Shown: positions 25,729-34,210, counted from the stretch's first letter. The stretch is 64,000 bases of DNA from Rhodoblastus sp963703385 (GCA_963703385.1 OY969816.1:3906001-3970000), one strand, 5' to 3'. Notes: generated from the sequence alone by a model not told the origin. Numbers and translations: made by a program.

Positions 25729-26148
25729 ATGCTGACGAACAAGGGAAAATATGGCCTTAAGGCGATGGTCCATCTCGCCGGGTTGGACGCGGGCGGCAGG
25801 GCGCAAGCTCAGGACATCGCCGACGCCAATGCTATCCCGAAAAAATTCCTCGACCAGATTCTATCGGCATTGCGCAACGCCGGTCTGGTGTTCGCAAAAA
25901 AGGGCAAAGGCGGCGGCTACGCGCTGGCGCGGCCGGCGAATCAGATCACCGTGGGGCAGATCGTGCGGGCGCTCGACGGGCCGCTGGCGCCGATCTCCTG
26001 CGCCAGCGTCACAGCTTATCGCGCCTGTGAAGATTGCGGCGACGAGCGCGCCTGCGCGGTGCGGCTGGTGATGGTCAAAGCGCGCAACGCCATTTCAGAA
26101 GTGCTCGACAATGTGTCGCTCGCGGAAATGCGCGGACTGGCCGCCTAG
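25729..26148 (+). CDS. Rrf2-family transcriptional regulator
   Basis: A 139-residue winged-helix regulator. The HTH region is GKYGLKAMVHLA...IADANAIPKKFLDQILSAL and the wing is KKGKGGGYALARP. Unlike Cys-free CymR, it has four cysteines (91, 100, 103, 109; CASVTAYRACEDCGDERAC), so it may bind an Fe-S cluster like IscR, NsrR or RsrR, although the spacing differs from IscR. It diverges from the porin. GGGAAGGGAGATATG gives a strong ribosome site. Given the porin and TSUP exporter, it may control sulfur-compound uptake or export; this is inference. A composite palindromic repeat begins at its stop codon. Confidence 0.9.
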   Translation: MLTNKGKYGLKAMVHLAGLDAGGRAQAQDIADANAIPKKFLDQILSALRNAGLVFAKKGKGGGYALARPANQITVGQIVRALDGPLAPISCASVTAYRACEDCGDERACAVRLVMVKARNAISEVLDNVSLAEMRGLAA

Positions 26149-26251
26149 CGCGTTTTCAAGCGAAGTGGAACCCGGTTCGCGTTAAGAAAACGCGTTAAAA
26201 CAAGAATCTAGACCATTTTCATGTTTCCATGAAACTTGAAAATGGTCTAGA
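26149..26251. repeat. Rhizobiales-type intergenic palindromic element (two hairpins)
   Basis: Begins at the rrf2 stop. The first hairpin pairs GCGTTTTC (26150-26157) with GAAAACGC (26186-26193) around CAAGCGAAGTGGAACCCGGT. The second is a perfect 15-bp stem TCTAGACCATTTTCA (26207-26221) with 26237-26251, and its loop contains a further small palindrome. Elements of this form are widespread between genes in Rhizobiales. Only one copy is seen in this window. It abuts copy A of the 106-bp repeat. Confidence 0.8.
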
Positions 26252-26352
26252 GCGCGTTCGCGGATCAGGGAGTCGAACGCGCTCGGCACTTTCATTGTTT
26301 TACCGCATATTCTGATCCGAAAAGTCTATCAACTTTTCGGGAATATGCTTTA
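26250..26352. repeat. MITE-like palindromic repeat, copy A
   Basis: Diverged copy of the ~106-bp element: first hairpin GAGCGCGTTCG...CGAACGCGCTC, then CATTGTTTTACCGCATATTC and the second hairpin CCGAAAAG..CTTTTCGG flanked by GCATATTC/GAATATGC. Located between rrf2 and the DTW gene. Confidence 0.85.
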
Positions 26353-26432
26353 GCCTGGGCGGCCCTCGCAGGTGTGAGCGCCTGGCGCGCCCGCCTGACA
26401 ATCGGCCAAGGGGCGAAAGAGACGCCCGCCCT

Positions 26433-27155
26433 TCACCTGGCGGGCGCCGCCGTTTTTCTTCCCCTTCGCGGCGGTCCGCTCTTGTGTGCGGGCTCCGGCG
26501 GCGACACCGCGCCGCTGGCCAGCGCGGCGCGATATTTGTCGAGCATGGCGGCAAAATCCTTGAGCAAAGCGCTTTCGATTTCCGGGCGGTTTTCCAGCCG
26601 CGAAAGGGCCAGCGCCGCGGCTTCGAGGGTCGAGAGCGCCTCGCGGCGGGGTTCGCGGCGCAGCGCGCCGTAAAGCGAGGGTTTCTGGGGGTTGAGCGCC
26701 AGTCTCCTGGCCTTGAGCACCCAAGGGTTGCGCCACCATAAAGTCTTGGCCTGGGCCCAGGAGCCGTCGAAAATCACAATTCCCTTGAGCCCTGTCAGCG
26801 CCCTGTCCTGGTCCGGCAAGGGCTCGCCCTTCTTGTCGAGCACGATGACTTCGCGCTCGCGCGGCAAATTTTTCGCGTGAGCGGCGCCGAGATGCAAAAT
26901 CGCCCATTGCGACGGGTCGGCCTCGCGCCCCAAAACCTTGGAGAGGCTCGGCCAGGACAGGCCGATTTTGAGTTCGGCGTTGGTCAATGCCCGGCGGGTC
27001 ACGCCCGCCGTGCCGAGCAGCCGGTCCTGCTCCTGCGGATGCTGGAGGATCAGCAGAGCGACTTTATTGTCGATCGGCTCGACAGAATCGCAGACGCATA
27101 GAAAATCCGGCTTGGCGCAATGCGGGCAAAGCGTGGGCGCGACAATGTCAATCAT
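26433..27155 (-). CDS. DTW-domain tRNA-uridine aminocarboxypropyltransferase
   Basis: A 240-residue enzyme of the TDD/DTW superfamily (TapT/TuaA-like) that transfers the aminocarboxypropyl group of SAM to uridine in tRNA (acp3U). It begins with a zinc-ribbon PTLCPHCAKPDFLCVC. The family DTW motif appears as FDGSWAQAKTLWWRNP, i.e. D-G-S-W, a common variant. LQHPQEQDR and LNPQKPSLYGALRREP are also typical. The C-terminal ~35 residues are basic, Pro/Ala-rich and probably disordered. It follows gcvH by 18 bp and probably shares the gcvTH transcript. A fragment of this gene is duplicated at 22780-22915. Confidence 0.88.
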   Translation of the reverse strand: MIDIVAPTLCPHCAKPDFLCVCDSVEPIDNKVALLILQHPQEQDRLLGTAGVTRRALTNAELKIGLSWPSLSKVLGREADPSQWAILHLGAAHAKNLPREREVIVLDKKGEPLPDQDRALTGLKGIVIFDGSWAQAKTLWWRNPWVLKARRLALNPQKPSLYGALRREPRREALSTLEAAALALSRLENRPEIESALLKDFAAMLDKYRAALASGAVSPPEPAHKSGPPRRGRKTAAPAR

Positions 27156-27173
27156 GCGGCCCCCTCAAAAAAC

Positions 27174-27551
27174 TCAGGCGAGCGAAGCGACCAAGGCGTC
27201 ATAGGCCGCCTTGTCGAGGAGGCCCGAAAGTTCGGACGGATCGGCGATCCTGATCTTGAAGAACCAGCCGTCGCCGTGGGGGTCTTCATTGACCAGGGCC
27301 GGATGGTCGGCGAGATCGGAATTGACTTCGACCACCTCGCCCGAGACCGGCGAAAAGACCTCGCTCGCCGCCTTGACGCTCTCGACCACGCCCGCTTCCT
27401 CGCCCTGCTTGCGCTGGGCGCCGATGTCGGGCAGCTCGACGAAAACCACGTCGCCGAGCTGCCCTTGCGCGAAACGGGTGATGCCGACCCGGCCGACGCC
27501 GTCCTCGACGACGATATATTCGTGATCCTTGGTGAACAGCATTTCGGCCAT
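27174..27551 (-). CDS. gcvH: Glycine cleavage system H protein
   Basis: A 125-residue lipoyl carrier that shuttles the aminomethyl group between the P, T and L proteins. The lipoylated Lys60 lies in GVVESVKAASEVFSPVSGEV. Start ATG 27551 follows TCGGAGTTTTCC. It is 15 bp downstream of gcvT. The P-protein gene, commonly next in this order, is not present: the DTW gene follows instead, so gcvP must be elsewhere. Confidence 0.96.
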   Translation of the reverse strand: MAEMLFTKDHEYIVVEDGVGRVGITRFAQGQLGDVVFVELPDIGAQRKQGEEAGVVESVKAASEVFSPVSGEVVEVNSDLADHPALVNEDPHGDGWFFKIRIADPSELSGLLDKAAYDALVASLA

Positions 27552-27566
27552 GGAAAACTCCGAAAA

Positions 27567-28700
27567 TCAGACCTGAGCAGGTCGGTGATAGCGATTGGGA
27601 ACGAAGGGCAGGGCAACAACCCGCGCCGGCAAAGCCTTTCCGCGCACGATCAAATTCACCGAGGTTCCTTCGCGCGCGAATTCGGGTGGAACATAGCCCA
27701 TGGCGACCGGCCGGCCGAGCGAAGGCGCGAAGCCGCCCGACGTGACCTTGCCGATGACCGCGCCTTCCGCATCGGTGATTTCCGCGCCCTCGCGCGCCGG
27801 CGCCTTGCCGTCGGGCGCCAGGCCGACCCGCTGGCGGGTCAAGCCTTCGGCCAGTTCTTTCTGGAGGCGCGCGGCGCCGGGAAAGCCGCCTTGCTCGCGC
27901 CGGCGCTTCGAGATCGACCAGACGAGGCCGGCTTCGATCGGGCTGGTGGTCGTGTCGATGTCATGGCCATAGAGACACAGGCCCGCTTCGAGGCGCAGAG
28001 AATCGCGGGCGCCAAGGCCGATCGGCTCGACGTCATCCTCCAGCAGCAGCTGGTCGGCGAGGGATCGCGCGGCGTCGGCGGGCAAGGAAAGCTCGAAACC
28101 GTCCTCGCCGGTGTAGCCCGAGCGCGATACGCCGATTTCGCCGCCGCGCCAGGAGAAATAGTCCTGCGCCATGAAGCCGAGCCGGGAGACGCCGGGAACA
28201 TGGCGCTCCAGCGCTTCCGCCGCCGCCGGCCCCTGCAGGGCGAGCAAGGCATGGTCCTCAAGGACCTCAAGGCGCAAATCCGGCAATTTCGCGCGCAGAT
28301 GGGCGAAGTCGGCCTGTTTGCAGGCGGCGTTGACCACCAGAAAAAGCCTTTCGCCCGCAGCATTGGGGGCGAGCCTGGTCACCATCAGATCGTCGAGGAT
28401 GCCGCCCTGGTCATTGGTGAACTGGGTGTAGCGGATCCGCCCGGACGCGAGCGCCTGAATGTCGCCGGGAACCAGGCTTTCGAGCCGGCGCGCGGCGTCG
28501 GGCCCCGAGAGAATCGCCTGTCCCATGTGGGAAACGTCGAACAGGCCGGCGTTTTCGCGGGTGAAGAGATGTTCGGCGAGGACTCCCTTGCTGTAATTCA
28601 CCGGCAAGGCGTAGCCGGCGAAATCGACCATCCGCCCGCCCAAAGCGATGTGGCGGGCGTAGAGCGGCGTGCGGGCGGGCGCCTGTTCCATATCCGACAT
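27567..28700 (-). CDS. gcvT: Aminomethyltransferase, glycine cleavage T protein
   Basis: A 377-residue folate-dependent enzyme that takes the aminomethyl group from GcvH and makes methylene-THF and ammonia. Seen: RTPLYARHIALGGRMVDFAGYALPV, FDVSHMGQ, YTQFTNDQGGILDDLMV, GYTGEDGFELSLP (folate and substrate residues), and the C-terminal barrel VGLAPDGKAPAREGAEI...GKVTSGGFAPSLGRPVAMGYV. ATG 28700 is chosen since GGAG lies eight bases upstream; the frame is open 5' but without family similarity. First of the gcvT-gcvH-DTW run. Confidence 0.96.
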   Translation of the reverse strand: MSDMEQAPARTPLYARHIALGGRMVDFAGYALPVNYSKGVLAEHLFTRENAGLFDVSHMGQAILSGPDAARRLESLVPGDIQALASGRIRYTQFTNDQGGILDDLMVTRLAPNAAGERLFLVVNAACKQADFAHLRAKLPDLRLEVLEDHALLALQGPAAAEALERHVPGVSRLGFMAQDYFSWRGGEIGVSRSGYTGEDGFELSLPADAARSLADQLLLEDDVEPIGLGARDSLRLEAGLCLYGHDIDTTTSPIEAGLVWSISKRRREQGGFPGAARLQKELAEGLTRQRVGLAPDGKAPAREGAEITDAEGAVIGKVTSGGFAPSLGRPVAMGYVPPEFAREGTSVNLIVRGKALPARVVALPFVPNRYHRPAQV

Positions 28701-28738
28701 GATGCGCGCTCCAGAAGCCGCCGTTTGACAAGCCCCGG

Positions 28739-29269
28739 TCAGGGCAATTTGGTGAACCCGTCCTTGAATCCGTTCAGGCTCAAGGGAATGCCGACGCCTT
28801 CCTCGGGAGTCTGGAAAATGATGAAGGTCGCGGTGGTCCCGGAGCTCAACTGCTGGATCAGCTTGTCCTCCATCACCACTTCGGCGATGCAGCCCGAGGG
28901 CAGGCAGCGCACGAAGCCGGCGCGGCCGATGTCGGCGGCGTCGATCTTGAGGCCGAGGCCGGAGGGCAGCAGCACGCCCAGCGGCGCGATGACGCGCAGC
29001 AGCCGGCTCTTGCCGTCGGCCGTTTTGAGCACGATCACCACGAGATTGACGTTGGGCTTGTCCTCGGCGGCGACGCTTTGCATCAAGGCGCATTGCTCAT
29101 GGGCGGCGCCGGGCGGGGTTTCGCAGCGCATTTCCCAGTCGCCGTATTTGCCCTTGGCCACGCCCTGCGCCCGGGCGGAGGCCCCCAGGCCGAAACTCAG
29201 CACCGCGGCGACAAGCATCGCATGGAAAAACAGGCCGGCCCAACGCGAGCCGATGCGGTCGAACGCCAT
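28739..29269 (-). CDS. Invasion-associated locus B (IalB) family protein
   Basis: A 176-residue exported protein. N-terminal hydrophobic signal (HAMLVAAVLSFGLGASARAQ), then the IalB signature GKYGDWEMRCET, CALMQSVAAEDKPNVNL, PLGVLLPSGLGLKID and FVRCLPSGCIAEV. IalB was named for Bartonella invasion, but the family is widespread in free-living alphaproteobacteria with no known role. Start at ATG 29269, which has GAGAGGG just upstream; a TTG at 29281 is possible. It ends 38 bp before gcvT and may be co-transcribed with it. Confidence 0.88.
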   Translation of the reverse strand: MAFDRIGSRWAGLFFHAMLVAAVLSFGLGASARAQGVAKGKYGDWEMRCETPPGAAHEQCALMQSVAAEDKPNVNLVVIVLKTADGKSRLLRVIAPLGVLLPSGLGLKIDAADIGRAGFVRCLPSGCIAEVVMEDKLIQQLSSGTTATFIIFQTPEEGVGIPLSLNGFKDGFTKLP

Positions 29270-29361
29270 AGTCCCTCTCAATCGCCCCGGCGCGGTCGAA
29301 AAACACCGGCCCGGACACGCCTATCAAAAGAGCCGCGCCTGTCAAGCGCTGTCGGGCGGCG

Positions 29362-29829
29362 TCACCTTGTCGCGAGGAAAAGCTCGAAGGCTTCGAGCGT
29401 CTTTTCACTGACGTGATGTTCGATGCCCTCGGCGTCCTTGCGCGCGGTGTCGGGATCGACGCCGAGGCGCCGCAGCAGGGCCTCGACGATTTCATGCCGG
29501 CGCCGGGTCGCCGCCGCCAGGCGCTGTCCGTCCTCGGTCAGGAAAACGCCGCGATAGGGGCGCTGCGAAACCAGATTGTCCTCGGCGAGGCGCTTCAGCA
29601 TTTTGGCGACCGTCGGCTGGGTGACGCCGAGCCGGCGGGCGATGTCGGTCTGACGCGCCTCGCCTTGCTGCGCCATCAGCTCGGCGATCAGCTCGACATA
29701 ATCTTCCTTCAATTCGAAGCGGCGGTCGTCGCGGCTTTTCTGAAAAGCCTCGGCCCGCGCCTCGGGATCGGTCGGGGCAAGGCGTTTTTGGCCGGAAGCT
29801 GAGGATTTCACCAAGCGTTTCGCTTTCAC
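29362..29829 (-). CDS. mntR: Manganese-responsive DtxR-family repressor MntR
   Basis: A 155-residue MntR. An unusually long basic N-terminal extension (~35 residues) precedes the winged helix EDYVELIAELMAQQGEARQTDIARRLGVTQPTVAKMLKRL. The metal-binding/dimerisation domain has RRHEIVEALLRRLGVD and DAEGIEHHVSEKTLEAF, with the E..H..E..H pattern of Mn-binding MntR. No C-terminal SH3 domain, as in other MntR. It probably represses mntH, whose gene lies upstream on the same strand, and itself; a palindrome overlaps each promoter. Confidence 0.93.
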   Translation of the reverse strand: MKAKRLVKSSASGQKRLAPTDPEARAEAFQKSRDDRRFELKEDYVELIAELMAQQGEARQTDIARRLGVTQPTVAKMLKRLAEDNLVSQRPYRGVFLTEDGQRLAAATRRRHEIVEALLRRLGVDPDTARKDAEGIEHHVSEKTLEAFELFLATR

Positions 29830-29852
29830 GAATTGGAAGAAACGCGAAAATA

Positions 29853-29868
29853 TATAGACCAGTCTATA
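29853..29868 (-). promoter_or_regulatory. Putative MntR operator before mntR
   Basis: Perfect inverted repeat TATAGAC-CA-GTCTATA, 24 bases upstream of the mntR start. It shares the TATAG half-site with the palindrome before mntH. Position suits autorepression of mntR. Confidence 0.6.
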
Positions 29869-29901
29869 ATTCGCGCCAGCGCGAAAAATTTTCCGCCCCG
29901 A

Positions 29902-31212
29902 TCAGACGGCGGGAAGGCCGGGGATCGGGACATTGAAAGTCTGAAGCAGCAAAATCGCGTTCAGCGCGAGAATCACCAATGTCCCGGCGATGGCCGCGGC
30001 GGCGGTCAGCCGTCCATTGACGAATTCCCCCATCACGGCGCGGTCGCGGGTGAACAGGACCAGGGCGAAGATCGGAACCGGCAAGGCGAAGGACAGCACG
30101 ACCTGGCTGAAAACCAGGGCGTCGGTGGCGTTGACGCCCATCGCCACGACGACGAAAGCCGGCAGCATGGTCACCAGGCGGCGCAGCCAGATCGGGATGC
30201 GAAAGCCCACAAAACCCTGCATGATCATCTGCCCGGCCATGGTCCCGACCGCCGAGGAGGAAATCCCCGACGCCAGCAGCGAGACCAGGAACACGCCGGC
30301 CGCCGCGCCGCCCAGCAATGGCGTCAGGCTGTGATAGGCGGTTCCGATTTCGGCGACATCGGCATGGCCGGCATGGAAGGCGCTCGCCGCCATGATCACC
30401 ATGGCGACATTGACTGCCCCGGCGACGGCCAGCGCGATCACGCTTTCCCAGGTCGAAAAGCGCAGCAATTTCCGGCGCTCGGTATCGTTGCGCGCCGGCG
30501 CGCGATTCTGGGTCAGCCCGGAATGGAGGAAAATGGCGTGCGGCATGACGGTCGCGCCGACGATCCCGACCGCGATGGTCAAGGCCTTGGCGTCGGGCAG
30601 CGACGGCGTGGCCAAAGCGCGGCCCGCGCCCGCCCAATCGACCGGGGCGATGAACATTTCGGCCAGATAGGAAAAGCCGATGATCGCGATAAAGCCGCCG
30701 ATGATCAGCTCCATCGGGCGGAAGCCGCGGCCTTCGAACATCAATATGCCGAAAGTCGCCGCCGCCGTCGCCGCCATGCCGAGGATCAGCGGCAGGTGGA
30801 GCAGCAGCGACAGGCCGATCGCCCCGCCCAGAAATTCCGCGAGATCGGTGGCCATGGCGGCGATTTCACTGACCGCCCACATGGCGTAGCGCACCGAGGC
30901 CGGGAAACGCTCGCGGCACATTTCGGCGAGATTGCGTCCGGTGACGACGCCCAGCTTGGCCGAGAGCGCCTGGAACAGCATGGCGATCAGATTGGCCAGA
31001 ACCACAACCCACAACAGGGCATAGCCATAGCCGGCGCCCGCCTGGATATTGGTGGCGAAATTGCCGGGATCGACATAGGCGATCGAGGCGATGACCGCCG
31101 GTCCGGCGAAAAGCAGCGCCGAGCGCAACCCGCCGCGCTGGCCGGCCAGAACCTCGCGAATCCGGAACGTCGTGCTGTCGGTCAGATTTGGCGTCGCCAC
31201 AAGATGGGTCAT
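29902..31212 (-). CDS. mntH: Nramp-type Mn(II)/H+ symporter MntH
   Basis: A 436-residue importer with 11 predicted TM segments. TM1 has the metal-binding DPGNFATN motif (IASIAYVDPGNFATNIQAG) and TM6 the APHA-type motif, here GATVMPHAIFLHSGL (MPH variant standard in bacterial MntH). GQMIMQGFVGFRIPIWLRR is also typical. The start is placed at ATG 31212 (MTHLVA): the upstream ATG (31245) falls inside the operator palindrome. The intergenic distance to mntR (72 bp) contains the mntR operator. Confidence 0.94.
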   Translation of the reverse strand: MTHLVATPNLTDSTTFRIREVLAGQRGGLRSALLFAGPAVIASIAYVDPGNFATNIQAGAGYGYALLWVVVLANLIAMLFQALSAKLGVVTGRNLAEMCRERFPASVRYAMWAVSEIAAMATDLAEFLGGAIGLSLLLHLPLILGMAATAAATFGILMFEGRGFRPMELIIGGFIAIIGFSYLAEMFIAPVDWAGAGRALATPSLPDAKALTIAVGIVGATVMPHAIFLHSGLTQNRAPARNDTERRKLLRFSTWESVIALAVAGAVNVAMVIMAASAFHAGHADVAEIGTAYHSLTPLLGGAAAGVFLVSLLASGISSSAVGTMAGQMIMQGFVGFRIPIWLRRLVTMLPAFVVVAMGVNATDALVFSQVVLSFALPVPIFALVLFTRDRAVMGEFVNGRLTAAAAIAGTLVILALNAILLLQTFNVPIPGLPAV

Positions 31213-31235
31213 GGCCGTCCCCGTTGTTCGCGACG

Positions 31236-31255
31236 AATATAGCATGAGCTATATT
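31236..31255 (-). promoter_or_regulatory. Putative MntR operator before mntH
   Basis: Perfect 8-bp inverted repeat AATATAGC-ATGA-GCTATATT, 24 bases upstream of the mntH start. It resembles described MntR boxes built on a TATAGC half-site and recurs in related form before mntR. It likely overlaps the promoter, so Mn-bound MntR would block transcription. Confidence 0.68.
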
Positions 31256-31365
31256 AATATCAAGGCGCCATGTTAGAAAGCACCTACATTGTTTTTTTTG
31301 CAAAAGGCGGCTTGCGAAAGCGGGGCCGGGGCCGCCGGCTGAAACCGGCGGCGCGGGCTTGGCGG

Positions 31366-32658
31366 TCAGAGCGCCTTCAGCGCCTGGTCGAGATCGGCGA
31401 GAATGTCGTCGATATGCTCAAGGCCGATCGACAGCCGGACATAGCCTGGCGAAACGCCGGTGGCGCGCTGCGCCTCCTCGGCGAGTTGCGAATGGGTCGT
31501 CGAGGCCGGATGGATGGCGAGGCTGCGGGCGTCGCCGATATTGGCGACGTGATAGAAAAGTTTCAGCGCGTCGATGAATTTCTTGCCTGCCGCGGCGCCC
31601 GCGGCGAGTTCGAAGCCGACGAGCGCGCCATAGCCGCCCTTGAGATATTTGTCGGCCCGTGCGCGGGTCTCGCCGGTCTGCTGCGAGGGATGGATCACTT
31701 TGGTGATTTCCGGCCTCTTCGCCAGCCAGGCGGCGACGGCGGCCGCGTTCTGGCAATGGCGCTCCATGCGCAGGGGCAGGGTTTCGAGGCCCTGCAAGGT
31801 GAGGAAGGAATTGAAGGGCGAGGGCGCGGCGCCGAGGTCGCGCAGCAAGGTCGTGCGCATCTTGATGATATAGGCCACAGGACCGATCGGCTTCACGGCC
31901 TGGGTCCAGACCGCGCCATGATAGGACGGGTCCGGCGTGTTGAGCGCGGGCTGGCGCTCGGCGAATTTTTCCCAGTCGAAATTGCCGCCGTCCACGATCG
32001 CGCCGCCGATCGCCGCGCCATGGCCGCCGATGAATTTGGTGGTGGAATAGACCACCACCGCCGCGCCGTGGTCGAGCGGGCGGGTGAGAATCGGCGCCGC
32101 GGTATTGTCCATGATCAGCGGGACGCCGATCTCGCGGCCGATCGCCGCCACTTCGGCGATGGGGAAGACCGCGAGCTTGGGGTTGGGCAGGGTTTCGGCA
32201 AAATAAGCGCGGGTGCGGGAATCGGTCGCGCGGCGGAAATTCTCCGGATCGGAAGGATCGACGAAACGGACCTCGACGCCCTGATCCTTCAGCGTATTGG
32301 CGAAAAGGTTCCAGGTGCCGCCATAAAGGTCGGTCGAGGAGACGACATTGTCGCCGACCCGCGCGAGATTCTGCAAGGAGAAGGCCGAAGCCGCTTGGCC
32401 GGACGCGACGCAGAGCGCCGCGGCGCCGCCTTCGAGCGCGGCGAGGCGCTGTTCGAGAATGTCGGTCGTGGGATTGCCCAGCCGGGTGTAAATATTGCCC
32501 AGTTCCTTCAGCGCGAAGAGATTGGCGGCGTGCTCGGTGTCGCGGAACTGGTAGCTGGTGGTCTGGTAGATCGGCGGCGCCACCGCGCCGGTGGCCGGGT
32601 CGGCTCGCCAGCCGGCGTGAAGGACAATGGTCTCGGGCCTCTTGGTTTCGACCGCCAT
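31366..32658 (-). CDS. metY: O-acetylhomoserine sulfhydrylase (Cys/Met PLP enzyme)
   Basis: A 430-residue gamma-family PLP enzyme that makes homocysteine from O-acetylhomoserine and sulfide. Seen: APPIYQTTSYQFRDTEHAANLFALKELGNIYTRLGNPT, ASGQAA, PLIMDNTAA, and the PLP Lys in VVYSTTKFIGGHG. The 'LFALKELGNIYTR' insert and length (~430) favour MetY over MetB/MetC (~390). The C-terminal THSQLAEEAQRATGVSPGYVRLSIGLE is typical. Monocistronic as far as visible. A GC-rich stem at 31331-31352 beyond its stop has no T-run. Confidence 0.92.
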   Translation of the reverse strand: MAVETKRPETIVLHAGWRADPATGAVAPPIYQTTSYQFRDTEHAANLFALKELGNIYTRLGNPTTDILEQRLAALEGGAAALCVASGQAASAFSLQNLARVGDNVVSSTDLYGGTWNLFANTLKDQGVEVRFVDPSDPENFRRATDSRTRAYFAETLPNPKLAVFPIAEVAAIGREIGVPLIMDNTAAPILTRPLDHGAAVVVYSTTKFIGGHGAAIGGAIVDGGNFDWEKFAERQPALNTPDPSYHGAVWTQAVKPIGPVAYIIKMRTTLLRDLGAAPSPFNSFLTLQGLETLPLRMERHCQNAAAVAAWLAKRPEITKVIHPSQQTGETRARADKYLKGGYGALVGFELAAGAAAGKKFIDALKLFYHVANIGDARSLAIHPASTTHSQLAEEAQRATGVSPGYVRLSIGLEHIDDILADLDQALKAL

Positions 32659-32799
32659 GGCGTTTCCTCAAATTTGTCGTCCGGCCGGAACGGCCCGGGT
32701 CGCCAAGATTGCGCCGCCAGTGGCCTGTCGGGCAAGTCCGGGATGAAATGAAATCGGAAGGCGCGGTTCGTCTTTTGGTCGGAACCGGCCTTTCGCGCC

Positions 32800-33708
32800 T
32801 TATTTGCCCAGTTCGGCCGCGCCGGCTATGGCCTGCATGATCTGTTCGGAAAAGTTCTGCACCGCGCCGGGCGAATGGGAGACGAACAAGGTGTTGGTCT
32901 TGCCCTGTTCGCCGATCGATTTGAGCGTGTCGAAATATTGGGTCACCAGCACCAGCTGCATGACCTCCCTGGCGCTGGCGTCGCCGATCGATTTCTGGAA
33001 CTCCTCGATCGAGCCGCGCAGGCCGTCGATGATCGCCTTGCGCTGATTGGCGATGCCCTGGCCCTGCAAGGCCTTGCTTTCGGCCTCGGCTTCCGCCTTC
33101 TTGACCACCAGGATCTTTTCCGCCTCGCCGCGCGCGGCCGCCGCGACCTGTTCGCGCTGGGCGGCGTTGATGTCGTTCATCGCCGATTTGACCTTGGCGT
33201 CGGGGATGATGTCGGTGACCAGCACATTGACGATCTCATAGCCGAAGGCCGCCATATCGACATCGAGCTCATGCTTGACCGCCGCCGCTATGCTCGACTG
33301 GCTGGCGAAAACCTCGTCCAGCGTCATGCCCGGCACATGGCCGAGCACCACCTGTTCGACATAGGCCTGAATCTGCGCCCGAGGGTCGGACAGGCTGTAA
33401 TAGGCCTCATAGGCCTTCTCCCGCCGGACGCGCGTCTGCACCGAAATCGGGATGGTGACGAAGACATTATCCTTGGTCTTGGTCTCCATGGTCAGCGAGA
33501 TCTGATCGACGCGCAGGCTCATCCGCCCGTCGACCCGGTCGATGAAGGGAACTTTCCAGTTTAACCCCGCCTGGGCGACGCGGAGATAGCGGTTGAAGCG
33601 GGTGATGACGGCGACCTGCGCGGTCTGGACGGTGAAAAAACTGCCGATCACCGTCATCAGCAGCACGAAGGCCGCCACAGCGACCAGAAAGGACAGGAAA
33701 ATCTGCAC
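32800..33708 (-). CDS. SPFH/band-7 (stomatin-like) membrane protein
   Basis: A 302-residue membrane-scaffold protein. One N-terminal TM (IFLSFLVAVAAFVLLMTVIGSFF), then the SPFH domain: VQTAQVAVITRFNRYLRVAQAGLNWKVPFID, TKDNVFVTIPISVQTRV, and a coiled region (QVAAAARGEAEKILVVKKAEAEAESKAL). It resembles the plant hypersensitive-induced-response/stomatin branch more than HflC. A GTG at 33708 is favoured (GGGG eight bases upstream); a TTG at 33774 would add a hydrophilic leader before the TM. Function in membrane microdomains is inferred from the family. Confidence 0.86.
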   Translation of the reverse strand: MQIFLSFLVAVAAFVLLMTVIGSFFTVQTAQVAVITRFNRYLRVAQAGLNWKVPFIDRVDGRMSLRVDQISLTMETKTKDNVFVTIPISVQTRVRREKAYEAYYSLSDPRAQIQAYVEQVVLGHVPGMTLDEVFASQSSIAAAVKHELDVDMAAFGYEIVNVLVTDIIPDAKVKSAMNDINAAQREQVAAAARGEAEKILVVKKAEAEAESKALQGQGIANQRKAIIDGLRGSIEEFQKSIGDASAREVMQLVLVTQYFDTLKSIGEQGKTNTLFVSHSPGAVQNFSEQIMQAIAGAAELGK

Positions 33709-33819
33709 GGCGCGACCCCGGAGTTCTCGGCAAAAAATTGAATCGCCGGAGCTTTTAACGTCCAAAGTTTTCAAGCGCGTTACGGAAAGGGACGCCGGCT
33801 GGTTTTTTTCGCGGGCGCC

Positions 33820-34191
33820 TCAGCGCCGGACGATCATGACCTCATAGCCGGACGGCCCGATCGACCAGGACACCACCCAGCTCACGACGCTCACCACCAG
33901 CGAAGCCAGGATCGCCGCGCCAAGATCCTGGACGACGAAGCCGGCGAGCAGATGGGCGACAAGCTCGATCATCAGCCCGTTCACCACCAGAAGGAACAGC
34001 CCGAGCGTCAACACGGTGATCGGCAAGGTCAGCACGATCAGGACCGGCCGCACGATGGCGTTGACGAGGCCGAGCAGGACCGCCGCGACAAGCAATGTCT
34101 CGGTCGAATTGAAACCGATGCCGGGAACGATGCGCGACGCCACCCACAGCCCGAGCGCGACAATGGCGGCGCGAAGCAGAAATCCGATCAT
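33820..34191 (-). CDS. Phage holin family protein (PF04020-like, 4 TM)
   Basis: A 123-residue small membrane protein with four TM helices: FLLRAAIVALGLWVASRIVPGI, LLVAAVLLGLVNAIVRPVLIVLTLPITVLTLGLF, LVVNGLMIELVAHLLAGF and a C-terminal helix. The NAIVRPVL..LTLPI..LTLG.FLL..N pattern marks the family often named 'mycobacterial 4 TM phage holin'. Despite the name these are common chromosomal proteins; no phage genes are nearby. Function unknown. Confidence 0.87.
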   Translation of the reverse strand: MIGFLLRAAIVALGLWVASRIVPGIGFNSTETLLVAAVLLGLVNAIVRPVLIVLTLPITVLTLGLFLLVVNGLMIELVAHLLAGFVVQDLGAAILASLVVSVVSWVVSWSIGPSGYEVMIVRR

Positions 34192-34210
34192 GAAAGCCTC
34201 CGGTCGCCCC

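Noticed and set aside
27120..29411. 763-codon plus-strand frame across gcvH, gcvT and ialB
   Set aside because: Antisense of three recognisable genes, no domains.
31331..31352. GC stem beyond the metY stop as a terminator
   Set aside because: The stem is good (GCCGCCGG/CCGGCGGC) but there is no T-run on the minus strand.
33820..34191. Prophage signal from 'phage holin' family name
   Set aside because: The family is a common chromosomal four-TM protein; no lysin, tail, capsid or integrase gene is nearby.
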